Positions 1 to 7,937 of a stretch of DNA of 18,696 nucleotides are shown here, piece by piece. Numbering within the stretch: the stretch's first letter is position 1; the number at the start of each line of letters is the position of its first letter. The stretch lies in the NCBI GenBank assembly GCA_023433755.1, contig JAEYUA010000280.1, positions 1 to 18,696 of the forward strand, given 5' to 3'. The DNA is from Bacteroidota bacterium. GTDB lineage: Bacteria > Bacteroidota > Bacteroidia > Chitinophagales > Chitinophagaceae. Both the position numbers and the translations under genes were made by a program. A model generated the notes under the pieces. The model had not been told where the DNA came from and made no database searches. It saw nothing but the letters and a program-made list of their open reading frames with translations.

Positions 1-3
1 AAA

Positions 4-1005
4 ATGGCCATACTCAATTTTCAGAAGCCCGATAAAATCGTTCTTCAAAAAGTAAGTGATTTCGAAGCTCAGTTCGAATTCCGTCCGCTGGAACCCGGTT
101 ATGGTGTTACCATTGGTAACGCGTTGCGCCGTGTACTTCTGAATTCCCTTGAGGGTTATTCAATCATCGGCGTGAGAATCGAAGGAGTGGAGCATGAATT
201 TGCTACCATCAAGGGTGTATCTGAAGATGTGGTTGAAATGATCCTGAACCTGAAGCAGGTTCGTTTGAAAAAGATCGTTGACCACGATGTTCAAAATGAA
301 AAGATCACTTTATCAATAAAAAACAGGACCGAGTTTACTGCCGGCATGCTGGCAGAAGGCACACAGTCCTTCCAGGTTATGAACCCTGAACTGCTGATCT
401 GCGTTCTGGATTCATCTGCCAAACTCGATATCGAGATCACCATCGGCAAAGGGCGTGGTTATGTTCCTGCAGAAGAAAACAAACCAAAGGATGCACCACT
501 CGGATATATTCCTGTTGATGCCATTTACACTCCTATCAAGAATGTAAAATACAGCATCGAGAATACCCGTGTGGAGCAGCGCACCGACTACGAGAAACTC
601 GTAATGGAAGTGAGCACTGACGGTACCATTCACCCTGAAGAAGCAGTGAAGCAGGCCTCACGCATCCTGATCCAGCACCTGATGATCATCACCGACGAGA
701 ACATCACCTTCGATAATAAAGAAGAGAAGAAAGAAGATATTGTTGATGAACAAACATTGCAACTGCGCAAGGTGTTGAAAACCCCGCTGGAAGACCTCGA
801 TCTTTCCGTGCGTGCCTTCAACTGTCTCAAAGCAGCCAAGATCAATTCACTCAGCGAGCTGGTTCAGTACGAGCAGGAAGACCTGATGAAGTTCCGCAAC
901 TTCGGTCAGAAATCCCTCTCCGAGATCGAGCAGGTGCTCAACGAAAGAGGCCTTCATTTCGGAATGGACCTGGGTAAGCTGGGAATCGATAAAGACGATT
1001 ACTAA
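4..1005 (+). CDS. rpoA: DNA-directed RNA polymerase subunit alpha
   Basis: Alpha subunit of RNA polymerase. Its dimer nucleates core assembly, and its C-terminal domain contacts promoter UP elements and activators. At 333 residues it matches the family's usual length (about 330). The N-terminal assembly domain (about 1-230) holds the conserved [13 protein letters not shown] segment around residues 39-51. A charged linker (about 237-245, KEEKKED) follows, then the helix-hairpin-helix C-terminal domain (about 258-325), with VRAFNCLKA in which R270 corresponds to the DNA-binding R265 of E. coli, and [10 protein letters not shown]. The start ATG lies only 3 nt from the window edge, so upstream signals cannot be seen. 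rplQ follows in the conserved rpoA-rplQ order, but after a long 158-nt gap. The stop codon is fused to a heptad repeat hairpin. The identification is secure. Confidence 0.98.
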   Translation: MAILNFQKPDKIVLQKVSDFEAQFEFRPLEPGYGVTIGNALRRVLLNSLEGYSIIGVRIEGVEHEFATIKGVSEDVVEMILNLKQVRLKKIVDHDVQNEKITLSIKNRTEFTAGMLAEGTQSFQVMNPELLICVLDSSAKLDIEITIGKGRGYVPAEENKPKDAPLGYIPVDAIYTPIKNVKYSIENTRVEQRTDYEKLVMEVSTDGTIHPEEAVKQASRILIQHLMIITDENITFDNKEEKKEDIVDEQTLQLRKVLKTPLEDLDLSVRAFNCLKAAKINSLSELVQYEQEDLMKFRNFGQKSLSEIEQVLNERGLHFGMDLGKLGIDKDDY

Positions 1006-1039
1006 GCCATTAGCCAATGTCTATTAGCTATTGGCTTTT
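1005..1039. repeat. 7-bp-period array at the rpoA 3' end, forms a hairpin
   Basis: Five consecutive units in register: AGCCATT, AGCCAAT, GTCTATT, AGCTATT, GGCTTTT. The array starts on the last base of the rpoA stop codon. Positions 1005-1018 can pair with 1023-1036 (12 of 14 bases) and are followed by a short T run, so it may act as a weak terminator or an RNA 3'-end stabiliser. It belongs to the same unit family as the arrays at 4871, 11517, 12472 and 16816. Confidence 0.8.
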
Positions 1040-1045
1040 ATAAAC

Positions 1046-1073
1046 AGCTGCAATTCCTTGACACGGTGCAGCT
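1046..1073 (+). other. Short inverted repeat in the rplQ leader
   Basis: AGCTGCA at 1046-1052 and TGCAGCT at 1067-1073 form a perfect 7-bp inverted repeat with a 14-nt loop, between rpoA and rplQ. It could be a leader hairpin of rplQ. No function can be assigned from sequence alone. Confidence 0.35.
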
Positions 1074-1128
1074 CATTCAATCACAGGTTCGTATTTGTAG
1101 TGAATGTCAGCAAATCAGAGTCTGACTT

Positions 1129-1156
1129 TGAACTATGAACTTTGAACTTTAAACTA
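1129..1156. repeat. 7-bp-period array upstream of rplQ (TGAACTT type)
   Basis: Four units in register: TGAACTA, TGAACTT, TGAACTT, TAAACTA. The array ends 7 nt before the rplQ ATG, so it would lie in the leader of the rplQ message. Its period matches the other arrays in the window, but its unit sequence is unrelated to the AGCCATT family. Confidence 0.8.
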
Positions 1157-1163
1157 AACAGTC

Positions 1164-1670
1164 ATGCGTCACGGAGACAAAATCAACAACCTCGGTCGTA
1201 AAAAAGCACACCGCGAAGCGTTGTTAAGCAACCTGGCTTGCCAGCTCATCGAGCACAAGCGTATCGTAACCACTCTTGCCAAAGCCAAAGCTTTGCGTGT
1301 ATTTGTGGAACCCCTGATCACCAAAAGCAAGAAAAATGAAACCCACCAGCGTCGTGTGGTGTTCAGCTACCTGCAGGACAAAGCAGCTATCACTGAATTG
1401 TTTGATGTGATCAGCCCTAAAATTGCCGGACGTCCCGGTGGTTATACCAGGATCATCAAACTTGGTACCCGTACTGGTGACAATGCTGAAACTGCCATGA
1501 TCGAACTGGTTGACTTCAACGAGATCTACGGTAAAGGCAAAACAGAGAAAAAAGAAGGCGCGAAAAGAACACGTCGTGCCGGTGGTGCAAAGAAAAAAGC
1601 TGATGCTGCAGAAACAGCACCAGCCGCTGAAACGCCTGCTGCTGAAACAACAGAGCAACAACCCAGCTAA
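1164..1670 (+). CDS. rplQ: 50S ribosomal protein L17 (bL17) with a C-terminal tail
   Basis: Large-subunit ribosomal protein. It opens with the signature [20 protein letters not shown] and continues with [18 protein letters not shown] and the conserved [24 protein letters not shown] segments at about residues 90-115. The core ends near residue 120. Residues from about 125 form a low-complexity tail, first Lys/Arg-rich and then Ala/Glu/Thr/Pro-rich, which takes the protein to 168 residues against about 127 in E. coli. Tails of this kind are common on ribosomal proteins of Bacteroidota. The start ATG gives the exact family N-terminus. The gene is transcribed in the same direction as rpoA and is followed by a strong terminator, so it probably ends the operon. 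Confidence 0.97.
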   Translation: MRHGDKINNLGRKKAHREALLSNLACQLIEHKRIVTTLAKAKALRVFVEPLITKSKKNETHQRRVVFSYLQDKAAITELFDVISPKIAGRPGGYTRIIKLGTRTGDNAETAMIELVDFNEIYGKGKTEKKEGAKRTRRAGGAKKKADAAETAPAAETPAAETTEQQPS

Positions 1671-1690
1671 TGATTGCATGTTATATAATC

Positions 1691-1722
1691 AAAATCCTCC
1701 CGCAACCCGGGGGGATTTTTTT
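1691..1722. terminator. Two-way rho-independent terminator after rplQ
   Basis: A 12-bp stem (1691-1702 with 1708-1719, one G-T pair) encloses a 5-nt loop. The G-rich arm runs into a T tract at 1716-1722, and the 5' arm begins with A residues, so the structure can work on both strands. It ends the rplQ transcript. Its distal end touches the stop codon (1721-1723) of the convergent minus-strand gene. Confidence 0.88.
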
Positions 1723-3115
1723 ATGGAGTGATTTGACGGTAGTTGGTAAGCGTATCAATTGAGAAATAATAAGGATTGAAATCCACGGCCCTGTGGTTTT
1801 CAAAACTGCCCATGATTTCACCGGGTGATTTTGGCATTTTCCATCCAGGTATTTCAGAACCTGTCATGATGAAAATCCGCTGGGGTTTTTCATTCTCCAT
1901 GGCAGAAGCCAGCAGGCTTTCATAAGGCAGGCCCCAGGTGAGGAAAAGCCTGTCCCTGTATTTTTCTTCATCAACAACATAACCTTTATAAACATTCCCT
2001 GTTTTCATTTTATCGAGTGTAGCCATGAGCCATTCTTTTCTGTCAACCCATGCCGGTGCTGCAACAGCTATGTAAACAAATCTTGTAAGGAAAATAAAAG
2101 CGAGAATGTATAATGCATGTTTTTCTTTAAGAAGGGGCAGGGTGTAATAAACAAACAAGGCGGTGGCGATGATGCCCAGCGGCATGAGTTCACTTTCCAT
2201 GTAGAAAGGCATAAAATCCGTGAAGGTGATGCAAAGTGCCAGGAAATAAACAACACCGGTACCAAGGGTAAGCAGGATGGGAAGCCATTTTTTTTGCCTG
2301 GCTGCGGACCATAAACCAGCCGTCACCAGTAAGGGCACCAGCCAGTAGCTGGTGAAAGACCTCGAAATAATTTCTTTGGCCATCGGTGAAGTGAAAGCTG
2401 ACCTGATCAGTTCAAAATGGAGCTGGGTGGCATTCTGCAATTTCTCTACATCATAATGGCTCTGTGATTCGCTGGTACTGAAGCGGAATTTCCAGAAACA
2501 GAGGGCAGCCAGGAGCAGGCTGTAAAAAATAATCTCCCAGAGCCTGAAGGCCCAGCGTTTCTGTAGTAAAAATAAGATCCATAAAAAACACAAAGGAAAG
2601 GCTACAAGCGGGTGGGTGAACACACTAAGGAAAGCAAGGACCAGAAAAGCGGGCAGGAAAAATATGATCCTTGCCCGATCCTTGTTCATTTTCGTGGTGA
2701 TGGCAAAAAAAAGAAACATCCAGGCGATACCTTGGTGTACTTCATTGTTGGTCCAGAAATAGGTATCAGATACAAACAATAAAAAATAGAAGGCCATGAG
2801 TATAGCCAGTCCCTGTTCACGAAAGCGGAAAAGCAGTAACAGCACAACGGCGAGATAAAATAAATTAAAGCTGATGGAATACAGCACAACCACCACAGGT
2901 AAAGGCAGGTGAAGTTTTGAAGAAATGAGGGGAAAGGATTGTGTGATGAATGAGCCATACCGGTGTTCCTGGATCTGGAGACTGCCGCTATTGATGATCC
3001 TGGTGAGAATAAAGGCCGCATCACTGAAAAGGATACGCTCATAACTGAAATAGAAAGCACCTGCCAGCAACACCAGGAAAACTGCAGTCAACAGCCGGTT
3101 CAGGTTCCAGAACAT
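1721..3115 (-). CDS. Polytopic membrane protein, GT-C-like architecture, function unknown
   Basis: 464 residues with about nine or ten hydrophobic segments between residues 8 and 352 (for example 8-24, 72-97, 103-117, 149-168, 170-185, 192-208, 257-272, 278-298 and 310-328), then a soluble C-terminal part of about 110 residues. The first loop after helix 1 carries an acidic residue in FSDAAF (about residues 30-35). This arrangement resembles GT-C glycosyltransferases that use polyprenyl-phosphate sugars, where an acidic loop-1 motif is catalytic, but I recognise no specific family, so this is inference. The gene stands alone, convergent with rplQ and divergent from carA. The stop codon lies in the edge of the rplQ terminator. 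An unrelated integral membrane protein of unknown function remains possible. Confidence 0.8.
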   Translation of the reverse strand: MFWNLNRLLTAVFLVLLAGAFYFSYERILFSDAAFILTRIINSGSLQIQEHRYGSFITQSFPLISSKLHLPLPVVVVLYSISFNLFYLAVVLLLLFRFREQGLAILMAFYFLLFVSDTYFWTNNEVHQGIAWMFLFFAITTKMNKDRARIIFFLPAFLVLAFLSVFTHPLVAFPLCFLWILFLLQKRWAFRLWEIIFYSLLLAALCFWKFRFSTSESQSHYDVEKLQNATQLHFELIRSAFTSPMAKEIISRSFTSYWLVPLLVTAGLWSAARQKKWLPILLTLGTGVVYFLALCITFTDFMPFYMESELMPLGIIATALFVYYTLPLLKEKHALYILAFIFLTRFVYIAVAAPAWVDRKEWLMATLDKMKTGNVYKGYVVDEEKYRDRLFLTWGLPYESLLASAMENEKPQRIFIMTGSEIPGWKMPKSPGEIMGSFENHRAVDFNPYYFSIDTLTNYRQITP

Positions 3116-3207
3116 GAATGGGAAGATAAGAAGGGTGGAGGAAGCTGTGGGAAATTTTTAACGGCACAAAATGTGGAGATGCTTTTTCTTTGCATAACTT
3201 TTTCAAC

Positions 3208-4314
3208 ATGGAGCATACAGCAGTTTTAGTTCTGGAGGATGGTACAATCGCATACGGTAAGGCTTTTGGCGCCATTGGCACCACGGGTGGTGAGATCTGT
3301 TTCAACACGGGCATGACCGGTTACCAGGAAGTGTTTACTGATCCGAGCTATTATGGCCAGGTGCTGATCATGAACAATGTTCATGTGGGCAATTACGGGG
3401 TGAAAGATGAAGATGTGGAAAGTGATGGCATAAAAATCAAGGGGCTGATCGGCCGCAACCTGGAAGAATTATTCTCCCGCCGCACCGCCCAGGGTTCACT
3501 CAACGAATACCTGAAAAGCCAGAACATCGTGGCAATTGAAGGTCTCGATACCAGGGCATTGGTGACCGCCATTCGCAGCAAAGGCGCCATGAACTGCATC
3601 ATTTCATCGGAGATACTGGATGCGCAGGTGCTGCTGAATAAACTCCAGGAAGTGCCGGATATGTCAGGCCTGGAACTGGCTTCCATTGTAAGTACGAAAG
3701 AAGCTTATGAACTGGGAGATCCCGCATCTCCCATCAAGATCGCAGTGCTGGATTATGGCACCAAAAGAAATATCCTGAATTGCATGGTGGAGCGTGGCGC
3801 CCATGTGAAGGTATTTCCTGCCAAAACATCCATGGATGAATTGAAAAAATTTAATGCTGCCGGTTATTTCATTTCCAATGGTCCCGGCGACCCGGCCTCC
3901 ATGTCCTATGCCGTGGATACTTTGAAGAATATCCTCGAAGAAGAGAAGCCTACATTCGGCATCTGCCTTGGACACCAGCTCCTGGCACTTGCCAATGATA
4001 TTCCCACTTTCAAAATGCATCATGGTCACAGGGGCATGAACCACCCGGTTAAAAACCTGGTCACGGGTAAATGCGAGATCACTACGCAAAACCATGGTTT
4101 TGGCGTTGACCCGGAAGCAGTAAGAAATGCGGAGCATATCGAGATCACCCATGTCAATCTTAACGACCAGTCCATAGAAGGGATCCGTGTGAAAGGCAAA
4201 CCTGCATTTTCCGTACAGTATCACCCCGAGAGCACACCGGGCCCGCACGACAGCCGTTATCTTTTTGATGAATTCATCGGTATGATCAAAAAGGACCTGG
4301 AAGAACAGCAGTAA
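3208..4314 (+). CDS. carA: Carbamoyl-phosphate synthase small (glutaminase) subunit
   Basis: Glutamine-hydrolysing subunit of carbamoyl-phosphate synthase. It supplies ammonia to CarB for carbamoyl phosphate, the precursor of arginine and pyrimidines. The N-terminal CPSase_sm domain spans about residues 1-140 (ICFNTGMTGYQEVFTDPSY, then GLDTRALVTAIR). The C-terminal class-I glutamine amidotransferase domain has the nucleophile C253 in GICLGHQLLAL and the His/Glu pair H339 and E341 in VQYHPES, so the triad is complete. The length of 368 residues is near the E. coli value of 382. I chose the ATG at 3208, which gives MEHTAVLVLEDG; the frame opens earlier only through a TTG at 3190. No carB lies within the window, so the two subunits are not adjacent on the downstream side. 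Confidence 0.96.
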   Translation: MEHTAVLVLEDGTIAYGKAFGAIGTTGGEICFNTGMTGYQEVFTDPSYYGQVLIMNNVHVGNYGVKDEDVESDGIKIKGLIGRNLEELFSRRTAQGSLNEYLKSQNIVAIEGLDTRALVTAIRSKGAMNCIISSEILDAQVLLNKLQEVPDMSGLELASIVSTKEAYELGDPASPIKIAVLDYGTKRNILNCMVERGAHVKVFPAKTSMDELKKFNAAGYFISNGPGDPASMSYAVDTLKNILEEEKPTFGICLGHQLLALANDIPTFKMHHGHRGMNHPVKNLVTGKCEITTQNHGFGVDPEAVRNAEHIEITHVNLNDQSIEGIRVKGKPAFSVQYHPESTPGPHDSRYLFDEFIGMIKKDLEEQQ

Positions 4315-4348
4315 GCAACCAGCAGCTAATAGCTAATAGTTAGCAGCT
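4314..4348. repeat. 7-bp-period array at the carA 3' end (AGCAGCT/AATAGCT type)
   Basis: Units in register from the last base of the carA stop: AGCAACC, AGCAGCT, AATAGCT, AATAGTT, AGCAGCT. The 3' part can fold back (GCTAA with TTAGC, or AGCAGCTAA with TTAGCAGCT at 8 of 9 positions) and is followed by TTTCT, so it may act as a weak terminator. It ends 7 nt before the ATG of the next gene. Confidence 0.75.
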
Positions 4349-4355
4349 TTTCTAT

Positions 4356-4886
4356 ATGATTCCCCAACTCAACACGAAGCGGCTTACACTAGCGCCCGTC
4401 ACCCGGGATGACCAGGCATTTATTTTCGAAGGTCTGAGTCACCCGGATGTGATCCGTTTCTACGGGGTGCAATACAATAGTTTTGAGGATACGGCAGCAC
4501 AAATGAACTGGTACGACCTGTTGATTGCAGATGGAAGCGGAACGCCGTGGAAGATTTTGAACAGGTCCACGGGTGAGGCAATCGGGGTCATCGTCGTCTA
4601 TTTATACAAGCCGGAACACCGTAAGGCGGAAACCGGTTTCTGGATACTGCCGCAATTCCAGCAGAAAGGTTTTGCATCCGAAGCACTGGAAGCAGTAAAA
4701 GCATACTGGATCAAAGAAAAAAACATTCATCGGCTGGAAGCTTTTGTTGAAGAAGGGAATGATGCCAGTAGCCGTCTTCTTGAGAAAGCAGGCTTCCAAT
4801 ATGAAGGCACGATGAAAGAATGTGAGATCAAGCATGGAAAATTCATCAGTTTGAAAATTTACGGGCTGCTGGCCAATAGCCAATAG
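4356..4886 (+). CDS. GNAT family N-acetyltransferase (RimJ/RimL-like)
   Basis: 176-residue acetyl-CoA-dependent acetyltransferase of the Acetyltransf_3 type. The N-terminus has the typical strand (LNTKRLTLAPVTRDDQAFIFEGLSHPDV). Motif A, the acetyl-CoA pyrophosphate loop, is QFQQKGFASEAL at about residues 100-111. The closing region NDASSRLLEKAGFQYEGTMKE (about 135-155) is characteristic of the RimJ/RimL/SpeG branch. The substrate cannot be deduced; relatives acetylate ribosomal-protein N-termini, polyamines or antibiotics. The last codons and the stop codon lie inside a heptad repeat array, so the C-terminal ANSQ is encoded by repeat DNA rather than by a conserved end. The gene sits 41 nt after carA on the same strand and probably has no functional link to it. 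Confidence 0.9.
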   Translation: MIPQLNTKRLTLAPVTRDDQAFIFEGLSHPDVIRFYGVQYNSFEDTAAQMNWYDLLIADGSGTPWKILNRSTGEAIGVIVVYLYKPEHRKAETGFWILPQFQQKGFASEALEAVKAYWIKEKNIHRLEAFVEEGNDASSRLLEKAGFQYEGTMKECEIKHGKFISLKIYGLLANSQ

Positions 4887-4902
4887 CCATTGGCCAATGG
4901 CT
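4871..4902. repeat. 7-bp-period array spanning the GNAT stop codon, with an 18-bp palindrome
   Basis: Units GGCCAAT, AGCCAAT, AGCCATT, GGCCAAT, ending GGCT. The array overlaps the last codons of the acetyltransferase gene. Positions 4885-4902 form a perfect 18-bp palindrome, AGCCATTGGCCAATGGCT, made where units change from one orientation to its complement. The palindrome ends 12 nt before the aroQ ATG. Confidence 0.85.
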
Positions 4903-4914
4903 TACCTTTATCCC

Positions 4915-5337
4915 ATGGTCATCTCCATCATCAACGGCCCCAATCTAAATCTTCTTGGTAAAAGAGAAACAGGCATTTACGGGAACCAGTCATTCGAGGA
5001 ATATCTTGAACAACTCCGGAAAAAATACCCTGCCATCCAGATTGAATATTTCCAGTCCAACATTGAAGGAGAACTCATTGACCAGCTCCACAAAGCCGGA
5101 TTTATACATGATGGCATCATCCTGAATCCAGGGGGTTATACACATACATCAGTAGCCATTGGTGATGCCATAGCGGCTATTAAGGCTCCTGTGATTGAAG
5201 TGCATATTTCAAATGTGCATGACCGTGAGGATTTCAGAAAGCTTTCACACGTGTCTGCAAAATGCAGGGGCAGCATTTTCGGGCTGGGCCTCAGGGGGTA
5301 TGAGCTTGCGCTGCAATGGTTCCTGGAGCATTCATAG
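4915..5337 (+). CDS. aroQ: 3-dehydroquinate dehydratase, type II
   Basis: Catalyses the third step of the shikimate pathway, 3-dehydroquinate to 3-dehydroshikimate, by trans elimination; type II enzymes form dodecamers. All active-site segments are visible: NGPNLNLLGKRETGIYG with R17 and catalytic Y22, LNPGGYTHTS with N71 and H77, EVHISN with H97, and R104 in HDREDF. The length of 140 residues is typical. An ATG at 4897 is in frame but lies inside the upstream palindromic repeat and would add MAYLYP, so the ATG at 4915, which gives MVISIINGPN, is preferred. The 3' end overlaps the convergent FUSC gene by 47 nt. The conserved C-terminal GLGLRGYELAL is intact. Confidence 0.96.
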   Translation: MVISIINGPNLNLLGKRETGIYGNQSFEEYLEQLRKKYPAIQIEYFQSNIEGELIDQLHKAGFIHDGIILNPGGYTHTSVAIGDAIAAIKAPVIEVHISNVHDREDFRKLSHVSAKCRGSIFGLGLRGYELALQWFLEHS

Positions 5338-7435
5338 ATTTTTCTGTCTTGTCAATATCGGTAGTGAGTTTGTGGATGAACTCCAGTTGGTCCTTCAGCA
5401 GCAATTCCTCTCCATTGAGTGAAAGTGTTTCAGCTTCCACCGGTGATTTTTTGCCCATAATTGTTTTGTCTTCTTTTTCCAGTTGGTGCAGCGATTTTTT
5501 TACAAGCTGCTGCAGTATGGCCGGATGAGGTTTGGGTGTACGTGAAAGCAGGGTAGTAGCAACAGTGGCGATATTGGAAAATAAAAGGTGATTGAGCACC
5601 ACGTACTGGTGCACCAGCTTGTTATTGGTCTGCTTGGTTTTTGGTTCTGACAACATCCTTTGAAAAGCCGCCGAAAGATTGGCAGAGCTTACATATACTT
5701 CTTTGCGTACCAGTTTGTAGTCCAGCAGGCTTACCTCTATACCACGAAGAGCCTCTGCGATCTTACGCAGGTAATCTGCATTGGCCTTCCTCATTTTATC
5801 CATGTGCTTCCTGAGTTGTTCTGATTCCCAGGTAGGAAAAAGAAAATAACTCACCGAAAGAGCAATGGCACATCCAATGATAGTATCCAGCACTCTTTCA
5901 GTGGCTACTTCCGAAAAACTTACACCCAGCATGTTGAAGAGGATGAGAACAAATGGTGTGACAAAAATTACCATTGCCAGGTAATTGATCCGCATGAAAG
6001 AATAGGTAAGCAGCATGAATAAAACCATCAGGGAGAACTGTATATTTTTCTGCGTAATAAAGAGCAGGATCAAAACACCGATTAAACCGCCAGCAAGTGT
6101 TCCAATGATCCTTTCAATATTGCGTTGCCTGGTGAGGCTAAAGGCCGGTTTGATGATGAAGGCGATCGTCATCAGGATCCAGTAACTGTAATTTCCGTAG
6201 GAAATGGTTTTGGTTACAAGATAACCGGCCAGGCAGGCAACAGCCACACGCAGGGCATGTTTGAATACCGAAGACTCCATCGTGATATTGTTCAGCAGGA
6301 TTACAGGATCCAGTGGCTGGTGCCCTACAAAATGGGAATGGTCTATGCGGTTCTTCTGTGGTCTTGCTTCTTCATTACGCTCAAAATATTTATACAGTTC
6401 CCTGAAACCCTGCACCAGTTTCCTGAGGTTAACCAGGATCTTTTTCAGTACCAGGATATTCTCCTCACCTGATTTTGAAAGTTCGTCAATGGAATTCTTC
6501 AGGTGCAGGAGCCTTTCATCAAAATCAAGGTTGATGGATTCCGGGATATTGTTCTGGATGGAAATGCCGGTCTTGTCAAGTTCATAACCGATTCTACGGA
6601 TGAAGCTTGAAATCTCCAGGATCACTTTGGTATGGCCAAATCTTTTGCGAAGCGAATCATAGTCGTAAAACGTAGCTGTTACATTTTCAAAAAGGTCAAC
6701 TGTTTCCACGAAGGTCCATACCAGTTTCCTGCCCATGGGGGTTGATTCATTTACGATCTGCCGGGTCTTGAATAACACTTCCCGCACCAGGTCCTGTTTT
6801 TCATTCACAACAATCTGCTGCGCCACCAGTTTTTTATAATTCTCATCCAGGCTGGTGGAAGGATCGTAAAAATCTGCCTTGATCATTACATAATTTGCCA
6901 GTTCCCTGATGCTTTCACCCAGGCTCCTCTGCGCGATACGGTAGGGTTGCAGCCTGTAAAAAAATAAACTCATGAAAATGTACCAGGCACCGCCACCCGT
7001 AATCAGCCCGGCATGCACCAACACTTCATTCTGCAATACCGGGTGGTCCATGGTCAGGATCATCACGAGGATCACAGCATTACCTACCGCAGTGGCCCTT
7101 GTACCATAAACAGTGAACATGGAAAAGAAAAAGCTTACCAGGAAGATCTCGAGGCCGAGCAGGTATACATTCATTCGAGCGAGAGGTGTAAGCAGGGAAA
7201 CGAGAAAAATAAAACCCAGGGTGATGAGCATGCCGTTTCTCTTGTGCATCACCGGTCCCGGCGCATCGGTGAGACTAACAGCCAACGCTCCCAGCGAAAT
7301 GGTCATGCCCAGGTCAACAATATCGAAGTAGAAAGCTACGAGCGCGGGCAAAAGAATAGCAAAGGTTGTGCGTAGCCCGTCGGCAAATGCCTGGCTGAAA
7401 AAAAAATAACGTAACTCCCTTGCCTTTCTTTGCAT
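5291..7435 (-). CDS. FUSC-family (YccS/YhfK-like) inner membrane protein
   Basis: 714 residues with two membrane bundles separated by a soluble region: helices at roughly residues 15-165, a mixed helical cytoplasmic part at about 170-395, a second bundle at about 400-545, and a C-terminal soluble tail. This duplicated layout is that of the fusaric-acid-resistance-like FUSC/YccS family, proposed to be aromatic-acid efflux components, though most members lack a proven substrate. The second bundle contains the family-like RQRNIERIIGTLAGGLIGVL at about residues 440-460. The start ATG (MQRKARELRYFF) is the first in frame. The 3' end runs 47 nt into aroQ on the other strand, and only the variable tail (NAPGTIAAQAHTP) is encoded there. 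No membrane-fusion or outer-membrane partner gene is nearby. Confidence 0.88.
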   Translation of the reverse strand: MQRKARELRYFFFSQAFADGLRTTFAILLPALVAFYFDIVDLGMTISLGALAVSLTDAPGPVMHKRNGMLITLGFIFLVSLLTPLARMNVYLLGLEIFLVSFFFSMFTVYGTRATAVGNAVILVMILTMDHPVLQNEVLVHAGLITGGGAWYIFMSLFFYRLQPYRIAQRSLGESIRELANYVMIKADFYDPSTSLDENYKKLVAQQIVVNEKQDLVREVLFKTRQIVNESTPMGRKLVWTFVETVDLFENVTATFYDYDSLRKRFGHTKVILEISSFIRRIGYELDKTGISIQNNIPESINLDFDERLLHLKNSIDELSKSGEENILVLKKILVNLRKLVQGFRELYKYFERNEEARPQKNRIDHSHFVGHQPLDPVILLNNITMESSVFKHALRVAVACLAGYLVTKTISYGNYSYWILMTIAFIIKPAFSLTRQRNIERIIGTLAGGLIGVLILLFITQKNIQFSLMVLFMLLTYSFMRINYLAMVIFVTPFVLILFNMLGVSFSEVATERVLDTIIGCAIALSVSYFLFPTWESEQLRKHMDKMRKANADYLRKIAEALRGIEVSLLDYKLVRKEVYVSSANLSAAFQRMLSEPKTKQTNNKLVHQYVVLNHLLFSNIATVATTLLSRTPKPHPAILQQLVKKSLHQLEKEDKTIMGKKSPVEAETLSLNGEELLLKDQLEFIHKLTTDIDKTEKSMNAPGTIAAQAHTP

Positions 7436-7529
7436 ATCCTGTGCTAACTGCTAAAACTATACCTGCAAAATTGAGAGTTATTTTTGGAGCAGGTGGGAAA
7501 GAGTCAAACTTATTGAAACTGGACATCTC

Positions 7530-7937
7530 TTAATGGATCTGCAGGGAGCAAAATTCAGCGAGTACTTTAGCGGTCTGCCTTGTGCCTTCCATGTTAGAGG
7601 ATTTGGTGACCCAACTGGCGCCGTTGATATGGCAGAATGTTTCATCTGCGGGGTTGTTTGAGGTGGAATAGATCACCACGGGAATGTTCTTGAACCTGGG
7701 ATGGTTGCGTATGGCCAGCAGGGTTTCCTTGCCATTGTACCGGGGCATATTGATATCAAGTACCATCAGCAGAGGCAGACCCTGGTCGGGGGAATGTTGT
7801 TCCAGGAATTTCAATACTTCTCCTCCATCCATGAATTCAAGCACGTTCACCTGCTGGTTGAATTCCCTGAAATAACCTGTGATGAGTTCAAGGTCATCTG
7901 CATCATCATCAGCGAAAATGATGTAGCGATTTTGCAT
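7530..7937 (-). CDS. Single-domain response regulator (CheY/Rcp1-like receiver)
   Basis: 135-residue receiver domain with no output domain. The acidic pocket is D10-D12 (FADDDADD), the phospho-acceptor is D61 in VLDINMPRYNG, the switch Ser/Thr is in YSTSNN (S91/T92), and the conserved lysine is K112 in VTKSS, so every residue needed for phosphotransfer is present. The D-D-x-x-D-D start and the length resemble Rcp1-type regulators that partner with phytochrome or other hybrid kinases, which are common in Bacteroidota. No histidine kinase is in the window, so it is an orphan whose partner is unknown. It lies 94 nt upstream of the FUSC gene on the same strand; co-transcription is possible but not shown. 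Confidence 0.93.
   Translation of the reverse strand: MQNRYIIFADDDADDLELITGYFREFNQQVNVLEFMDGGEVLKFLEQHSPDQGLPLLMVLDINMPRYNGKETLLAIRNHPRFKNIPVVIYSTSNNPADETFCHINGASWVTKSSNMEGTRQTAKVLAEFCSLQIH

Noticed and set aside
1005..1039. Heptad arrays considered as a CRISPR array.
   Set aside because: Units are 7 bp and contiguous, with no spacers, and no cas genes are in the window.
1224..1679. Long minus-strand open frame opposite rplQ.
   Set aside because: Composition is that of an antisense shadow of rplQ; no domain is recognisable and rplQ itself is certain.
3664..4248. 194-codon minus-strand open frame opposite carA.
   Set aside because: It mirrors the codon pattern of carA, has no motif, and carA's complete active site shows which strand codes.
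4897..4914. Upstream in-frame ATG for aroQ adding MAYLYP.
   Set aside because: It lies inside the palindromic heptad array, and the family N-terminus begins at the ATG at 4915.
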